Assembly (NCBI GenBank): GCA_033725935.1
Contig: MU867079.1
Location: 350,366 to 414,365 of the forward strand
Direction: 5' to 3'
DNA from: Cladorrhinum sp. PSN259
Taxonomy: Eukaryota; Ascomycota; Sordariomycetes; Sordariales; Podosporaceae
DNA: 64,000 nt
Part shown: positions 45,019 to 58,712 of the stretch, in pieces
Numbering within the stretch: the stretch's first letter is position 1
How the letters are laid out: each line of letters opens with the position of its first letter
The notes under the pieces: generated by a model
What the model was told of the DNA's origin: nothing
Databases searched by the model: none
The model's input: the letters and a program-made list of their open reading frames with translations, nothing else
Position numbers and translations under genes: made by a program

Positions 45019-48000
45019 TCAACTCAAACTCACCTCAATCAACTTCTCCGTCAACCCAAAGCAAGTCCTATCCGACCCACCACCCATAACGCCCATCACA
45101 CCACCACCTCCTGCCCTTGTCCTATCCCCCCCATCTTGCTGTTGTCCAGCACCACCACCACCATCCCCCCCTCCTCCCAAAAGATTAAAACTCCTCCATA
45201 ACCCTTCGAACCCCATATCCTCCATCAACCTCCTGCTACTACTTCCACCGGTGCTCTCCTCCATCAACCCAGCCGCAAACTTTGGTTCGGAATGCAAAGT
45301 CTGCAACAGCGCATGGGCGCTCACGAGCGTCGCCGAGCTCTGGCAGTGCAGCAGGACATCATCCAGTATCCCCGCTATAGGCCCGGCAAGACATCCCACA
45401 ACCGTCGGTCTGGCCTTTGCTACCACACCAAGCCACTGCAGACTTCGGTTCTGGACTTGGTCTTCCAGGTACTGGAAATCAACAAGCTCGATAGCCGTAT
45501 TGAGCAGCAGATCTTTATCCTTTAGCAGCGCCAGATCCTGGGCGTTTCGCAGGCTGGCAAGATCCGCCAATCCGGCCGGGTTGATACCAGCCGTCCAGAG
45601 GTGATCTCTCAACTCGTCCAAACTTGCCGTTCGCGCAAGGATAAGAGACATGTAAGGACTGGCAGCCAGATCCCGAATATCCCTTCCCCCCGCCGCCGCC
45701 ACCCCATTCAAATCGGATTTGCTCGAGCCGGTGCTTATCCTATTCGCCACGGTGCCGCTGCCAGCAGGGGTAGAAGACCGTCCAGCACCAGTCCCGGTAC
45801 CAGTAGTCATCTCCAAGAAAGTAGAAAGAACCCTCAAAGCAGTCGCCTTGGTAACAGTATCGGTCAGACCCCTGACAAGACAAGCACAAGCCGCATAGTG
45901 GAAGTTCTCCAGAGTAAAGTGTATCCCGTAAGCTTCATCAAGCGGCAGCGCAGCTTCCTCCAACTGCTGCCTGCCAGCCAGCAAAAACGGAACCATCTTG
46001 TCTCCCCTCATGCTATCACCCGTCGTCCCGATGTTCGTGAGAACGGACTCAAGGAACATGGCCGTGCAGTTAAACAGGTTCGGCGGCACAAGCCGTAACA
46101 GTGACATGGCCAGCCAAAATAACTGCAAGCCGTAACGGGAAGCAGACGGCAGTTTCGCCATCATCTTAGACAAGCTAGTGACAATAGCAACAAGCATGTC
46201 ACTGCTACTCGTCGAGTTCCCGTCATCGCTCCCAAACCTGCCCACGCTGTTCCTCAGCGCCACCAGAACCTGATAAAGCAAGTCGTCATCCACCTCCTCC
46301 CTCGCCAGGCATCCCATAACAGTGAAAGCCCTAGGCTGAATGGCAGGATTATTCTGGAATGCCGTGCTGGCGACGAGACTCATCCACCTCGACCTCCAAG
46401 CGTTGGCAACATCCACTGAGGGCGCAGCAACCGAGCAAGTCTCAAATAAAATCGTCGCGAGGTTCTCCGTAGCAGCAAGCGTCATCGGTCCTCCGTTCTC
46501 CTGATTATTGCTCGTAGAAACCATAGAAACCCCATCGGCGGCTCTTGATGCCGCACCCGAAAAACCACCACCACCACCTTGTGACCCCCCAACATGATTA
46601 ACAAAAATCTCGCTCTTGGGATCACTCAAAACCTCCAGCGTCCCCCTAAGCTTAATAAACCTCCCCTCATCAAGATTGAACCACGTGCAGGCCGAATGTA
46701 TGCTGTTTATCAACAACCGGTGCACGATGACCCTAACCTCCCCCAGGCCCGTATTAGCCAGCATCGTGACAATGTGAAAGATCTCGGGCAAATACAACTG
46801 CGCCTGAACCCCGCTGTCGAACGACAGGGCCAGACAAAACTGCAACAGGACGCAAATCTCGTTCCACACGGCGTTATCGGGCAGATACCTCGTAGGCCTC
46901 AAACTGGACCTGTTCAGCGCTTTTCTCAAGCGCGAAATAATCCGTCCCCTGAGCGTCACGGTCCCGATTGCAGAGGCAATCGACGTCAATGTCTCAGTCT
47001 GATCGTCCAAGAACCCGATACTGAGCGCCGCCTTGATGACCTCCTCCAAAAAGATTTCAAGCAGCACCTCATCCTGGTGAATGACCGGCCACACCGACTG
47101 CTCGAGCGTAAACGTCAGCGTCGGATCAGAAAGCGTCACATCAATCAGCTTCCTAAACAGCGCCGCAATCTTTTCTTTTCCCTTGTCGCTTTCCTGCTCG
47201 CTCGCCAATAAACTTGTCCTTAACCCAGGGATCCACGGAGCCATGTAAGCCAAACTCAACGGCTTCTGCTCGTCCGAAAACGAATCCCAACCGACAAAGA
47301 ACTCATTCAGGAAATCCGACGTCAACTGGGGTTCCGCCTGCGCCAGCTTCTTACTGATATTAATGATGAAACTCGAGGGATCCAAGGGAACGCTGATGTC
47401 CTTGGCGCTCATGAGTCTCGAAGCGGCCTCCGAAAACTTGAAAGCCTTGCAGAGCGCCCCAAGCAAATTATACGAGCTCAACCTCAACACCGGATCCGAG
47501 CTCGCCAAATTCGTAAGGGCCAAATTGAGCAGAGTGCCCGGAACGTCCTGCGGCCTAATCAACCGCTCGAAACTCTTCATCGCCCTCGTATCCTTCCCAT
47601 ACTTTGCCTTTGCAGCCCTGATAGCCTGCAGCACGTCCGCCTTTTTCGGACTCGTAAAGTACATGACAATCTTGCCGTTATCAGCCCTAAGCCCAAAAGC
47701 AGAATCATCCTCCGTCTGAATAGACGTAGGCGCCTCATCCACATCCCCCAACCGGAAGATATCATTAACCGTCGTGCTAAGTCTGAAGCCAGGCACCTCT
47801 TGCTTCTTCGTGGTAGTAACCTGAACGAACTGACTTCCAACCTTGATGACGACGTCAATTTTCCCTTTGGACTTGGACAACCGCGTAATAGGCTGAAAAA
47901 CATATCTAGTGTCCGTCACCACGCTGATCGTCTCCTTGGGCAGGTGCAGCTGACTGAGGTGAAAATGCGCCTGAAGATCCTGCAAGCTGCCAATGAGGTG

Positions 48001-51000
48001 ATATTCCACATTAGCCGGGCTGAACACGCTGGTCTCGTTCTTGGCCGATATCCTAAGCACGCGTCGAAAGCACTTCTTACATGCACTGTTCATGTTGTAG
48101 ATGTAGACTCTTGAAAGCTGCTTTGACAGTTCTGTGGGCGTGAGCATTTCGAGTTTCTGGAACAGCTCGTCGCGTGGTTCGGTCTGGCCGTTGTAGCACG
48201 TCGCGTCGATGAGCAGACCAAAGGGACGATGCCAGAGGCGGGAAGCAATTTTGAGGTAGCAGTAAATCAGGGTTTCGTAGTCGATCGATTCGGCATCCAC
48301 GTTCCTGAGAATGATGCAAATGATCGAGAGGCCGTCCTTGCTCTCACCACCATCATAAACCGCCCGTGCCGTCAAGAAAGATTCCGTGCTCCTAAAAGCA
48401 TTGCGAAGCATGAAATCCTGGAACCTAGAATAAGACGGCGGAGTATTCGCAGAAATCTGCGGCCTGTTCCAAGTAACAGCAAGCGGAGGGGGACCAAGAT
48501 TCATAATCAAGTTCCTCAAGGGCTCAAGAACGGGTGTCTTGATCCTCGTCGACTCAGACGGTGACCTCACGAAATCCCTTCTCTCCTGAGAAACCAACCT
48601 CTGTCGAACATGATCCCAATGCTCGTAAAGGAACCTGTGCAAAGCCACGCAGGACCCAAAGTCAAACGACTCGCCGCCAGGCGTCGTATCCAGATCCGTC
48701 GGCGGGACCGAAATCTCCCTAAGAAAAGTCGTGACCCGATAGATATTGTTGGTCAAAAAGTCGATCAACGGAAACATGTACGGCTCCTTGGCACCAAAAA
48801 GAACATTATTCGCCAGGTTCTGAACGACTTTAGCAATGAGCAGCAGTCCTCTCCGCATCTCCTTTGAGGGGGGAGTCGACACCAGACCCTCAACCTCGGG
48901 CGCAACAATGGCCGGGCAGAAGAATCGCAAAAAGATGAATGCACCGACCGCCGTGTACTTGGCATCCGGGAACTTGCCAACCACAGCCGAGGAAATTATG
49001 CTGCAAATTTTTCTAAACGCCGAGGGAATACTAGCAGAAGACGCGCAGATATTGTCAATGAAAACCTTGGCAACAATCTGCAGGTGCTCCGCGTTGGTCT
49101 GAAGCTCCTCAGTCGAGTTTACCCTAGTCGGATCAAGCTCAAGGTTCAAGTCCTTCGAAGTAAGCATCAACCGCTCGACGACATTCTGCAGCGTCGCTTT
49201 GAGATATCCGATCCCCTTCCACTTTGCGTAAGTCGACAACATCTTGGTGGCAACACAAGACCTGCGGAGCAGCTCGGATTCGTTTTCAGTGTCCTCAACC
49301 TCCTGCTTGATCAGCGCCTCAAGCAGGACAAAGCTCTTGCCCCTCGCCTCAAAGATGTTAAGCAGAGAAATAGTCAGCTCGTCAACCTCGTGACTGGGAC
49401 AGACGGAGCTCAGGGCCCTGGCCAAGCTAGTATCAGTAGTAAGAAGCTCAATGAGTTCGTCATATTTCTCGTTGACGGCGGCATCACTCAGGTTATTAAA
49501 CTCAGTCCCCTGAACCAAGATGTTGTAAAGCACCCTGACGAACGCGGTCCGTATCTCGACGTTCTCGTGGTATCCAATACTCAGCGAGTGTTTCAGTCCG
49601 ACATCAATGTTTGCGCTCAGCAAGTTGGAGAGAATCGTAATGGACAGATCCGCGGTGGTTGCTTCGTTGGCGATGCCAGCAAAGTGATGGCCGTGGTGCG
49701 TACTACCCAGCTCTGAGCCATTCGTGTCCATGTTGAGCAGCGACAAAAACCTATTGAAGTACTGGTGAAACATTTGCGATTTGAGCTCGCTGGTGCCGGC
49801 ATCTGTCTGTCCGTCACCGGGCTGAAGGGGGAGGCGGAAGGTAAGTTCAGCTAGGGAGCGTAGACAAGCCTTGTCGAGATCCCTCTGGACGCGCAGCATC
49901 TCATTCTCCCGGCTGGTGCTATAAGGCGCATTGTCAGCCCGAGGCGACCGTGGACGAGCGATCCAGCTAAAAATGTACTCCAGCAGCTGGTTGCGGTTAC
50001 GAACGTCGTCACGCAAGTTAAGATGTTCTTTCCGTTTCGTAACAGCCTCGCACAGCTGGCATATCTTGATCTTGACACGCAAGCTCGCCGGTGTATCCGA
50101 GACGCCGTCAAGGAACTTGGCAAAGTTGAGGGTCAAAGCACCAAGATGTAAGGAAGATGCCGCGCCAAGATCTGAGGGAGTGTCGAGCCGCTCCACGAGC
50201 GCTTTCAGAAGGGAGGCAGACTGCTCCGCAAATATAATATCGTTGTCTTGTCCCTTGACACTGGGCTCAAGAGCGCCCGTGAAAAGCACGTCAAGCTCAG
50301 TCTCGAGTGCCTTGAAAAGAGGTGCATAAAGTGATGGAGGGACCTCGGTCGATAAAACTTCCCTCATCGTCTCTCGGATCCTGACATTGGCGCACGCGAG
50401 AAGCTGGATACTCAATCTCAGATACCGTGTTAGCAAAGGCTCCTCATGGCTACCAGAAGATATCCTGTCGATCCACCGCAACCCGCTAATCGCGGGCTCC
50501 TCAATATTCACAGCCTGTTCAGCCGTGCAGATGCCTCCCAATGAAGCAAGAAAACCAGAGTAATTCCGCCACTCCGCTACCATTCTCTCCTGCGCGCCTT
50601 CGCTAGTAGTCGAAGAGAGATCCTTGGACAAATGTAACCATCTATCAAACACGATCTCCCAAGCATCGAGAATCCCAGCGCTGGGGTACTGCATGCGACG
50701 CAAGAGAGCCCTTATTCTCTTTTGGAACGCCACGAGCCCAGTGAATCTGAAAGCGCGCGACGAAATCTCGCCAAATATCTCGCCATTTCTTAGGAGGGTT
50801 AGTGAAGACTTTGCTGTTGCTGGAGTCGTATCGATGAGCCGGCACTCCGCTAAAAAGGTACCAATGCACGACGTCACAATCTGGCAAATCTCGATATCTG
50901 CTGAGCAAAGCGACACCAAGAACAGCGTCTCAAGCTTAGTCGACGCTGCTGTTCGCTCAAAATCCTCAGAAGTCTCTCCCAATTCCGGAATTGACGTCAA

Positions 51001-53224
51001 CAGATGCAGTCTCGCCTCCAAGTACCCCTGAACAGACCTCAAGCCGTCCGCCGTGCAAGGTAAGCGAGCCCGTTCACACATCGAAATGAGGATGAGAGAC
51101 GACAGCTGCCAAAAGCTCGTCTTGAACGCCTTTGAGCTGACTCCCTTGGATCCTCTGAGCATCTTCAACAATCCCTCCTCGGCAAATAAGCGCTTGGCCA
51201 CGCCAGTGGCCAATCTTCGAATATTTTCGTCCGCAGCAATAATGCAGGATATCAAAGCCTCGAAGTTCTCCTCATAAAAGTGATCTCGCTGGTTCTTTTC
51301 CGTTGGAGGGCCCTCAAAGAGCGTCATGGGTGAGGCGTCCAGGAAGTTGAGGATATTCGAAATCATCGAGACCATCACGGAGCTCTCAAGAAGCTTGCGC
51401 TGGGTGGGTTGATCCTCAATGTATCCCTCATGTAGCATCTCAGACATGGTCTGCTCAACACGTTAGTTCAACTCTGTTTGCAAAAAAGGGGCATACGAAA
51501 CATACCTGCAACTCCCTCTGTATAAACGCACTAGCAGCAACAAACAGCCTCACAAACCTCTCCTTATTAACCAGCCTCGCGAAATAAGCGCAAGCCTGAA
51601 TAACCGCAATCTTGAAGCTATGCGGCGCGCTGGGCGCCAAACAAGTAAGCGCCAGCGAATCTACGCACGCCTCAAAGTTCAAATGACACAGCGACACAAA
51701 CGCAGCAGTCATTATATCCTGCTCAAACGCGCCCCCGCCCTCCGGCCCGCCCATCTGTCCCGAACCAGGGGGGAACCGCCTGAAGACCGCATCCCGAACC
51801 TCATCCTGCACGTCCATGGCATAGCTCAGCAGCGCAGAATCACTATCTGCATCGAAATGCCTCGCGGCTCTGAGCAACAACACCAAGCAAAACGCAGCCT
51901 GCTCATTCCTGTTCCTCAGCAACTTTCTGAACCCTTCCAGAATCTGCGCCTTCTTGACCATTCCTCCCGATTTTGCCTCCCTCATATTACTAGCCACCTC
52001 GAAAACATCCGGCAACAAGAAAAGAAGCGTCATCTGCATGGGGTATAACTGCGTCCGCCTCCTCGCATTATCAGCCACCGCTACCGTCTGGGTCATATCA
52101 AACAACGTATCCGGCGCGTTCTCCCTCCGTTTCTGCATCGACGAAGACGAGCTGTTATTGTTGTGCATCGTGACAAACTCATTCGGGAATCGATCGATCC
52201 AGCGCGTGATGAGTAAAGGTGTAATGACCGCGACCGCATTCTGGAATGACTTGCGGAAATGCAAGAACCCAGAGCAAAATTCTCCAATGACCTGACTCAA
52301 CTTTTGAGAATCCGCCCAAAAGAACGAGACAAGCCTCAACATGACCAGAGCTGACCGTTCGTCTTCAACAGCAGCAGCGTTGGGTACTTGGGCGCTTCCC
52401 TGAGGCGCAGCACTAGACCGCGCAGCGTACATGACGCTTCGAAACAGCTCAAAGGACTTTTGCCAGCTAGAGACGGTGACGTACTCGACAATCATCTTGA
52501 TGTGTGTCTCAATAGCAGGGGCATGAATCTGCAGCAATCGACTCGTCTCGGGCGGTTCGTTCGAAGGGGCGGAAAGAGGAGTTCGGACAGGTTCCTCGGG
52601 CGGGGGGATCGCTATGCGCCTCGCGGAGGAGTCGTCGAGGATCGTCTTTGCGGGTAGGAGGTATCCCTCTGGAATAGGTTCGAAGATGAGTTTTATGCAT
52701 TCGAACATGCGAGAGATGAGACCCTCGGGCACGGGAGCGGGAGGGCTGAAGCTTGCCCGTTCGGCAGGTGAGAGCGGCCCATATTTGTTATTATCGGAGG
52801 CGGAGGAGGATGTAGTCAGCAAAGAAGTCGTTGTTTTGTACCAATTGGCGTGGCAGCAGTCGGCGATGAGCTCGAGGATGTAGAGCTCCGAGAGGAGAAT
52901 ATGCGGTGGGTGGGTGATAACGCCTCCTCCGCCAACGGTGCTTGCTTTACCATGAGGTCGGGCTAGGTCCTCGAGGAGGGAGACGAGGGCGGCGACTACG
53001 CCTGCTATCGAGGTGGCGCTGATCTTGACGAGCGTAGAGCGCGTAATGGAGACGATGTCGTCTTGCGAGAGCTCCTGGTTCGACGTGCCGGTGCGATGGG
53101 GGAGCTTTTTGCGTAAAGATGCGGTGTCAGTATTTTATTTTTGACTTTTTCTTTCTCTTTAGCAACGTACCCTCGTAGTGAGCCTCTCCACCAGGCAGCT
53201 CACCAGACCCGCATCGCCATTCAT
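45019..53224 (-). CDS. ira1: Ras GTPase-activating protein, Ira/neurofibromin family
   Basis: Stimulates GTP hydrolysis by Ras and so restrains Ras/cAMP signalling. Three exons fit in phase 0: 53224-53171, 53104-51506 and 51450-45019, giving 2,694 residues, near the size of yeast Ira and human NF1. The introns are 66 bp (GTACGT to AAAAAG) and 55 bp (GTATGT, ACTAACG, GAGCAG). The Ras-GAP domain lies at about 1220-1560, with the arginine-finger segment ELLRRSCVATKML (about 1279) and FIFLRFFCPAIVAPE (about 1393). A CRAL-TRIO/Sec14-like lipid-binding module and PH-like module follow (about 1585-1800), as in NF1. The remaining long helical C-terminal part is conserved in outline, with Gly-rich loops at about 2170 and near the C-terminus. 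The first exon encodes only 18 residues and rests on splice sites and frame alone. Confidence 0.95.
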
Positions 53225-54648
53225 TGTGCGTCGATGGTGATAGTACCGGGCCTACGCCTTCTCATGGTTTGGAAGAGAGAAACCAAGTTCTTTGTTTTGT
53301 CCAATGTCTCTTATACTTTTTGGTCTCGTCTCTCTCTGCAAGTTGCGTGTTGGCGACGTGTGTTGTAACTAGTCGGTGTCGGTCTGTCGTTATGTAGGAT
53401 GCTTGGTGGGATTTGGCCAACTTTGGCGGGTCTAGTTCGACAATGTTGGCGGTTTTGCGAATTTGTTCGCGCGGTTCAAAGAGCCGATCCTGCGGCAGGC
53501 AATATTAATTGGACGTGGGTTGGCTCGGCGGGGGGGTCGGGTGGTCCTCTGTCGGTGTGTTAAAGATAGAGCTTTTTGTGTTCTGTTGATGGCCCCGTCG
53601 GTCAATGGAGAACACCTAACTTAAGGTGCTCTACCTACTGAACCTAGCGGGATCCCATCCATGCCCACCAAGCGGTGCGGATTGCGGCAGCGGGCAGCGG
53701 GCAGGAGACAGCGCGGCAGGGCGGGGGTCACACTTCCAAACCGCCTCCGAGCGGGGACCCTTACCCTGCTCACTACCTTATCTAACCTTACCTTACCCCC
53801 TTGCCATCCCGTCCCATCCCTTTCAAACTCCATCCGACATCTCACACAAACAAACCTGGAACAACCGACTATTTACCAAATCTTATTTTGACCTGTTACA
53901 TTTCACATTTTGCATTATTAAAACCATAAATAAAAAAAAGCAATTCTTAGGCATTATTTCCCCATATTATTTCGTCATTTAAACTTTTGATAAAATAAAA
54001 ACACTCATTTTATTTTATTTTTATTTTGTTTGGAAATTCGGCAGCCTAGAACTTATCTAAAATATACGCTATGAATGCTTCATTTCCTTCCACAACATAC
54101 GTACATACATATACATACATCTCCCCCTCCCCCAAATGCAAAAAATAATAATTTTAGCAATCAGTATACATAGTTCCCATCCAGCTTTCAAGATATACAA
54201 ATCTGCAAGAAAAAACCTGAATACCTTACCCTCAACAACGGGAACAACGGCACAAGAAAAAACGCGATGATACATCCCATAATTAAATGTAACCCCCCCT
54301 CCACCTCCTCCGAGTGCCGCAGTCCGCAGTCGTATCGTATACCCACTCTCTCATTCTCATTCTTACTTCAACCACCCTTGCAAACCACAAAGACAAACAC
54401 AACCTTGATAACGGCTTACAAACAAGGAGGTTTGAAATCCATTCATCCGGTGAAACTTGCATTTTTATCATTCATGAACATTGACTATATAAATCTGCCC
54501 TCAAAGACTCCTACTCTCCTACTCGCACGACGTCACAATATAACAATGCAAAACAAAAATCACATCAAATGCTGATAATGTATTCAGCATAATGCCAGAC
54601 ATAAAACAAACAAATACTCCCGATGCCCTATTCAATCCATTTCTTTTC
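53225..54648. promoter_or_regulatory. Ira promoter and 3' flank of rat1
   Basis: Both neighbours are transcribed leftward, so the left part carries the ira promoter and the right part the rat1 3' untranslated region. At 53590-53650 the minus strand resembles a tRNA 5' half (GTTCAGTAGGTAGAGCACC) but lacks a T-arm. GCGGGCA-type repeats lie at about 53690-53703. AT-rich DNA with T/A tracts (53.88-54.12 kb) is likely near the rat1 end. Confidence 0.45.
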
Positions 54649-57281
54649 TCAACGATACCCCCGATTATCCCTGTTATACCCATCCTGGTTTCCTCTGTTG
54701 TCATATCGACGGTCCTGATGGCCACGATCCTGATGGCCACGATCCTGCTGCTGGCCACCCTGATAACCACCCTGATGTTGATGTCCTCCTTGTTGGTAGT
54801 AGCTACCAGCTGGCTGTAGAGGCGCCGGGTAGTTTTGAGAGTGTCGGTTATCCTGAGGAGGCCCAGGAGGGTAACGGTTGTTGTAGCCTCCACCGCCACC
54901 ACCACCGCCACCTTGGCTGTACCCTTGTCCATACCCTTGACCACCGTATCCCTGGGGAGGCGGAGGAGGGCCACCGGCTCCGAATCCGGGGTAACCAGGC
55001 GGAGGGGGAGGTTGCCAGCCAGGAGGAGGTGCAGCATATTGATCCCGTTGATCCCGCTGATCCCGACCACCACCGTATCCATTACCACCCCCACGGCCAC
55101 CTCCTCGATATCCACCACCACCCCGGCCTCCTCCACCATAACCGTTGCCGTAACCCCCATTTCCAGAGCCACCACCATACCCACCGCGGTCGTTACGCCC
55201 ACCTCCAGGCCCGTAGTTGATTCGGTCTCCTCTGCCGCCGCGTCCGTTGAGCGGAACACCCCCAAAGCTCCTTCCGGCGTTTCGGCCCTTGCCCTTGAGG
55301 ATCTCAATGTCGCTTCGATCAAGAGCAGGTGTTGGCAGCTTCACCCCACGAAGGAGCATAGACTTGTGCTGGTGAGCGCTTTCTGGGAACTCGTAATGAA
55401 CACTAAAAGAGTTACTGTTAGCAAGATGCATCGTAGGCAGTTTCAGAGAATACGTACACCAGAGATCTGTCATAGTCAACGTTCGGCATAACGCTGCGCT
55501 TTAAGGGGTAAGAAAGCTCTCCATGCGGGACATAATCCTCAATCTTCTCAACCTCGCCCGACAAACCCTCGCTCAACTTGGCATCGAGCGCAAACTTGTT
55601 CTGGGCCTGCTTCTTTGAGTAAAACTTGGACGTGATGTCATCATACACGGGGTGAGAATCAGAAATGAGAAGGACTTCCTTGCCAGGCTCATTGCGAGCT
55701 CTGTCCGCGTCACTCAGCAAGGGATACTTTGTATCCATGGCAGTGAGCAGCCTCGGCATGTCGATAAATGGCAAAAGGGCGACACCCTGCCAAGCCATCT
55801 TCTTGCCGTTCAGATCAATCTCAAAGTCCTCGGGGTAAAAGTCGATAATATCGCTGTCCTCCTTGGTCATGAGATCATGGAATACTTCAGGGATGGAGTG
55901 GCGCGAGGCAGCCGGCAACACGCTCATGAGCTGCTCAAAGGGACGCGAGATTCTTCCCTTTTCAAAGTTGATGGTCATCTTGCCAAGATCAACAAAGTCG
56001 GCAGCAAAGGGAGCATAGTGGTAGGGGTAATACCACTCCCAAGAAGGGCAACCCTGGAAGTAGTACATGAGCACCCACGCGAGGCCTTCAACATAGGCTC
56101 GGCCAACCTTGTGCCTGAACTCGATATCCTTGGGATCCACGTGGAATTTCTGGGCATAGTAGCGGTCGGCATAACCCTCTTCCCAGAGCTTCACCGTGTC
56201 GGGGTTTTCGTCTGCGTCGCTGGCAGAAACCTCTCCGCCCGAAGAAGCGGTGCTGGCGGCATCCGAATCTTTCGTCATGAGCTCAGCCTTGCGCTTTCCA
56301 AGAGCAGACGGCGGCGACTTGGGATCCTCGGCTTCTTCTTTGGGCTCCTCGGGCGCACCAGCAACATCGGCCTCTGAGTTCTCTTCAGCTTTCTTGGCCA
56401 TCATGCTCTGGATCTGGCTCTTGAGCACGCTCGCAGCACTCTTGTTGGCCACATTGGCTGCCTGGCGATTCACCACCATATCGTGGGTGAGTGACACCGG
56501 GCTGGGGATGCTTGCCACTGGGAACAAGTTCTGAGGGGGCGGTACATTGGCCTCGGGTGGCCCGTTGTTCCGCGACTTGCGGTTGAGGGGGGAGTCTTGG
56601 TGACGCCCACCGTTCCTGGCTTGATCGCGCCGCTCCTGTTCGAGCTTTCGCCTCTTGAAGCCGGCCTCTCGGCGGTCTTCGGTCTCCTTCCTTCTCCTAA
56701 AGATGGCATCTTCTTGCTTGGCAAGACCGGAAAGAATGTACTGAGCGCGTTCCAAGTCCACGTGGCCGTCCTTGGTCAGGTAGCCACCCATGTGTGGGAG
56801 ATTGTCTTTCCAAATGGCAACTAGGGTGTCGATACCGTTCTCTCTAATCTCGAGAGCGGGCAAATGAGGCAAAAAATCATTTCCCACAAAGAAACACATA
56901 AAGACCCAGTCGTCAATGGCGCGTTCAAGATCGAACTTGAAGGGAAGATTGGGAATGTTGAGCTCAACGGCAAGATACTCACGGAAAATGGAAACATGAA
57001 GCCAGATGAAGGGTTTGAGCGGAAGGGCCTTGTCCTTCTCATCAAATTCACCCTCTTTCTCTTTTGCCTCACCTCTGCAGTTTCTCGCTTCGTGACCTTT
57101 TTGGCCGCAGAGCTTGCACACTCTTGGTCTACTGTCCTGGGCAAAGACGTCTTCACGGAGAACGCGGAAATGGGGCTCATGGGTAGCCAAACCCAACATG
57201 ATGAGATCTGCATCCAACCCGTAGATGACATGGCGAGTGTTGGGGTCGTGGTCGGGTGATCCACGCTGCGAGCGGATGAAT

Positions 57282-57312
<31 letters not shown>

Positions 57313-57980
57313 TCGTAGCATCAGAAATAATGACCTTCATCTTGGCCCACGCGGGATCTGTATTGAGCTTGTATGCGCACCAGTATCGCAAGCTTGCAGC
57401 CAGAATGTCCATGAAGGGCGTTCCTGGAGTGATGGAATTGGAATCGAAGGCCTTCTTCACAGTCTCTTCAACTGGCTCGACCTGCATCGTGCTTCCCTTT
57501 TCCTTTTGAAGCATCTTGAGCAACTCCTTCTGGTCCTCCTCCTTTTCCTTGGCTTCACGGGCTGCTCGGAATCGACGAGATCGCTGTTGGTTCATCTTTG
57601 CTCTGGGCGCGACACCGTCTACGACAAGTTAGTGACCACACGAATACATGCATTCGGACTCGATACTCACCAACAGCAATCATGAGCAGCTTGCGCGGGC
57701 GCACCATGTTGACAACACGATCGGTGTATTTGAAGATCTCAATCATCATCTCCTCCTCATCCTTGGGGGCAGGGCGATCCTCGGGATGAGAGCAAGGATG
57801 AACAATACCGTTCATGTCGAGGTATAGGTTGTCCATCTCCTCGCCGTTAGGGTTCGGGAGGGTAGTGTCGACAGGAATAATCGACCCATCTGGCATGGTC
57901 ACCGGGAGATCCTCGATGACGGGCGAGATGATCTTTGGGTATTTGGTGGAAAGCCACCGGAAGGCAGCGGGAATACCCAT
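54649..57980 (-). CDS. rat1: Nuclear 5'-3' exoribonuclease 2, Rat1/Xrn2
   Basis: Rat1 degrades 5'-monophosphorylated RNA in the nucleus, trims rRNA and snoRNA, and drives torpedo termination of RNA polymerase II. Exons are 57980-57671, 57618-55458 and 55402-54649 (1,074 residues). Introns are 53 bp (GTGAGT to CGTAG, restoring VGDGVAPRAKMNQQR) and 55 bp (GTACGT, GCTAAC, TTTTAG). Conserved Xrn parts include the start MGIPAAFRWLSTKYP, LYLDMNGIVHPC, GEGEHKIMEFIRSQR and GLDADLIMLGLATHEPHF. A zinc knuckle CKLCGQKGHEARNC (about 266-279), usual in fungal Rat1 but not in Xrn1, marks the nuclear form. The last 210 residues are RGG, Gly/Tyr/Asn and PPPPG-rich, then His/Gln/Arg repeats (DRGHQ units). A second in-frame stop-bearing reading through intron 2 would truncate the tail. 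Confidence 0.95.
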
Positions 57981-58342
57981 GTTGGCTGTGGTGGAATGAT
58001 TGTCGCAATCGTCGAATCGCGGGTTCGCAGGTTTGTCGAGTTCAACCCGAGTCAATACACAGCTCTAAGTATCTAACCCGGACTGCAGACAGAAATTAAT
58101 GACACAGAAAAAAAGATGCCCGCGCGCATGGAATTTCCGTTTCTGAAGCACGCGACCAGGAAATCCGCGTTGGGGTTGTCAGAATTGGGTTTTCGCCTTT
58201 TCAAAAAGGCTGTTGTTGCAGGTGTACAAAGAAAGAGGTCCCGGTCCCTGGGCTGGTCGCAAGAACCTTTTCGGCACAAACAGGGATGTGTGAACCAGAC
58301 GGAAGCAAGCAGTGGACAAAATAATAGGTACCGCAAAACAGA

Positions 58343-58372
58343 GGCACCACTAGGCACCACTAAGCACCACCT
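58343..58372. repeat. 10-bp tandem triplet between rat1 and uso1
   Basis: GGCACCACTA appears twice exactly and once with changes (aGCACCACcT). It lies about 360 bp upstream of rat1. Slippage product or regulatory repeat; no known factor is assigned. Confidence 0.8.
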
Positions 58373-58712
58373 TTTTTCCACGCAAGAGACTGCTTAAAAT
58401 CCTCTTTACTTTCCAATCAATACAATGATGAAAGATATATATTTCATATTTTTAGAAAAAAGGAATTCAGAGGTATAGTTGTAGCCGGAGAAAGTGCTGG
58501 TTTTGGTGGTTGTATACCTTTGCAATGACTAAACTCAGTTTGCAGTGCCGGATTTTTGGTTTACAACGCGTGGGAAGCGAGCCTGGGTTTTTAAACTAAA
58601 CCCATTCTTGACCTTTGAATTCGCACGGCCACAGTGGCTTTACGATCTGGATGTCCAGTTGAGCAGTGATTCAACTCTCCAGAAAATATTCCTGTGGCTC
58701 ACGTAAAACCCC

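Noticed and set aside
53590..53650. tRNA-like minus-strand segment with D-arm and anticodon-like hairpin
   Set aside because: GTTCAGTAGGTAGAGCACC resembles a tRNA D-arm, but the anticodon loop is one base short, no T-arm or box B follows and the acceptor ends do not pair. At best a relic.
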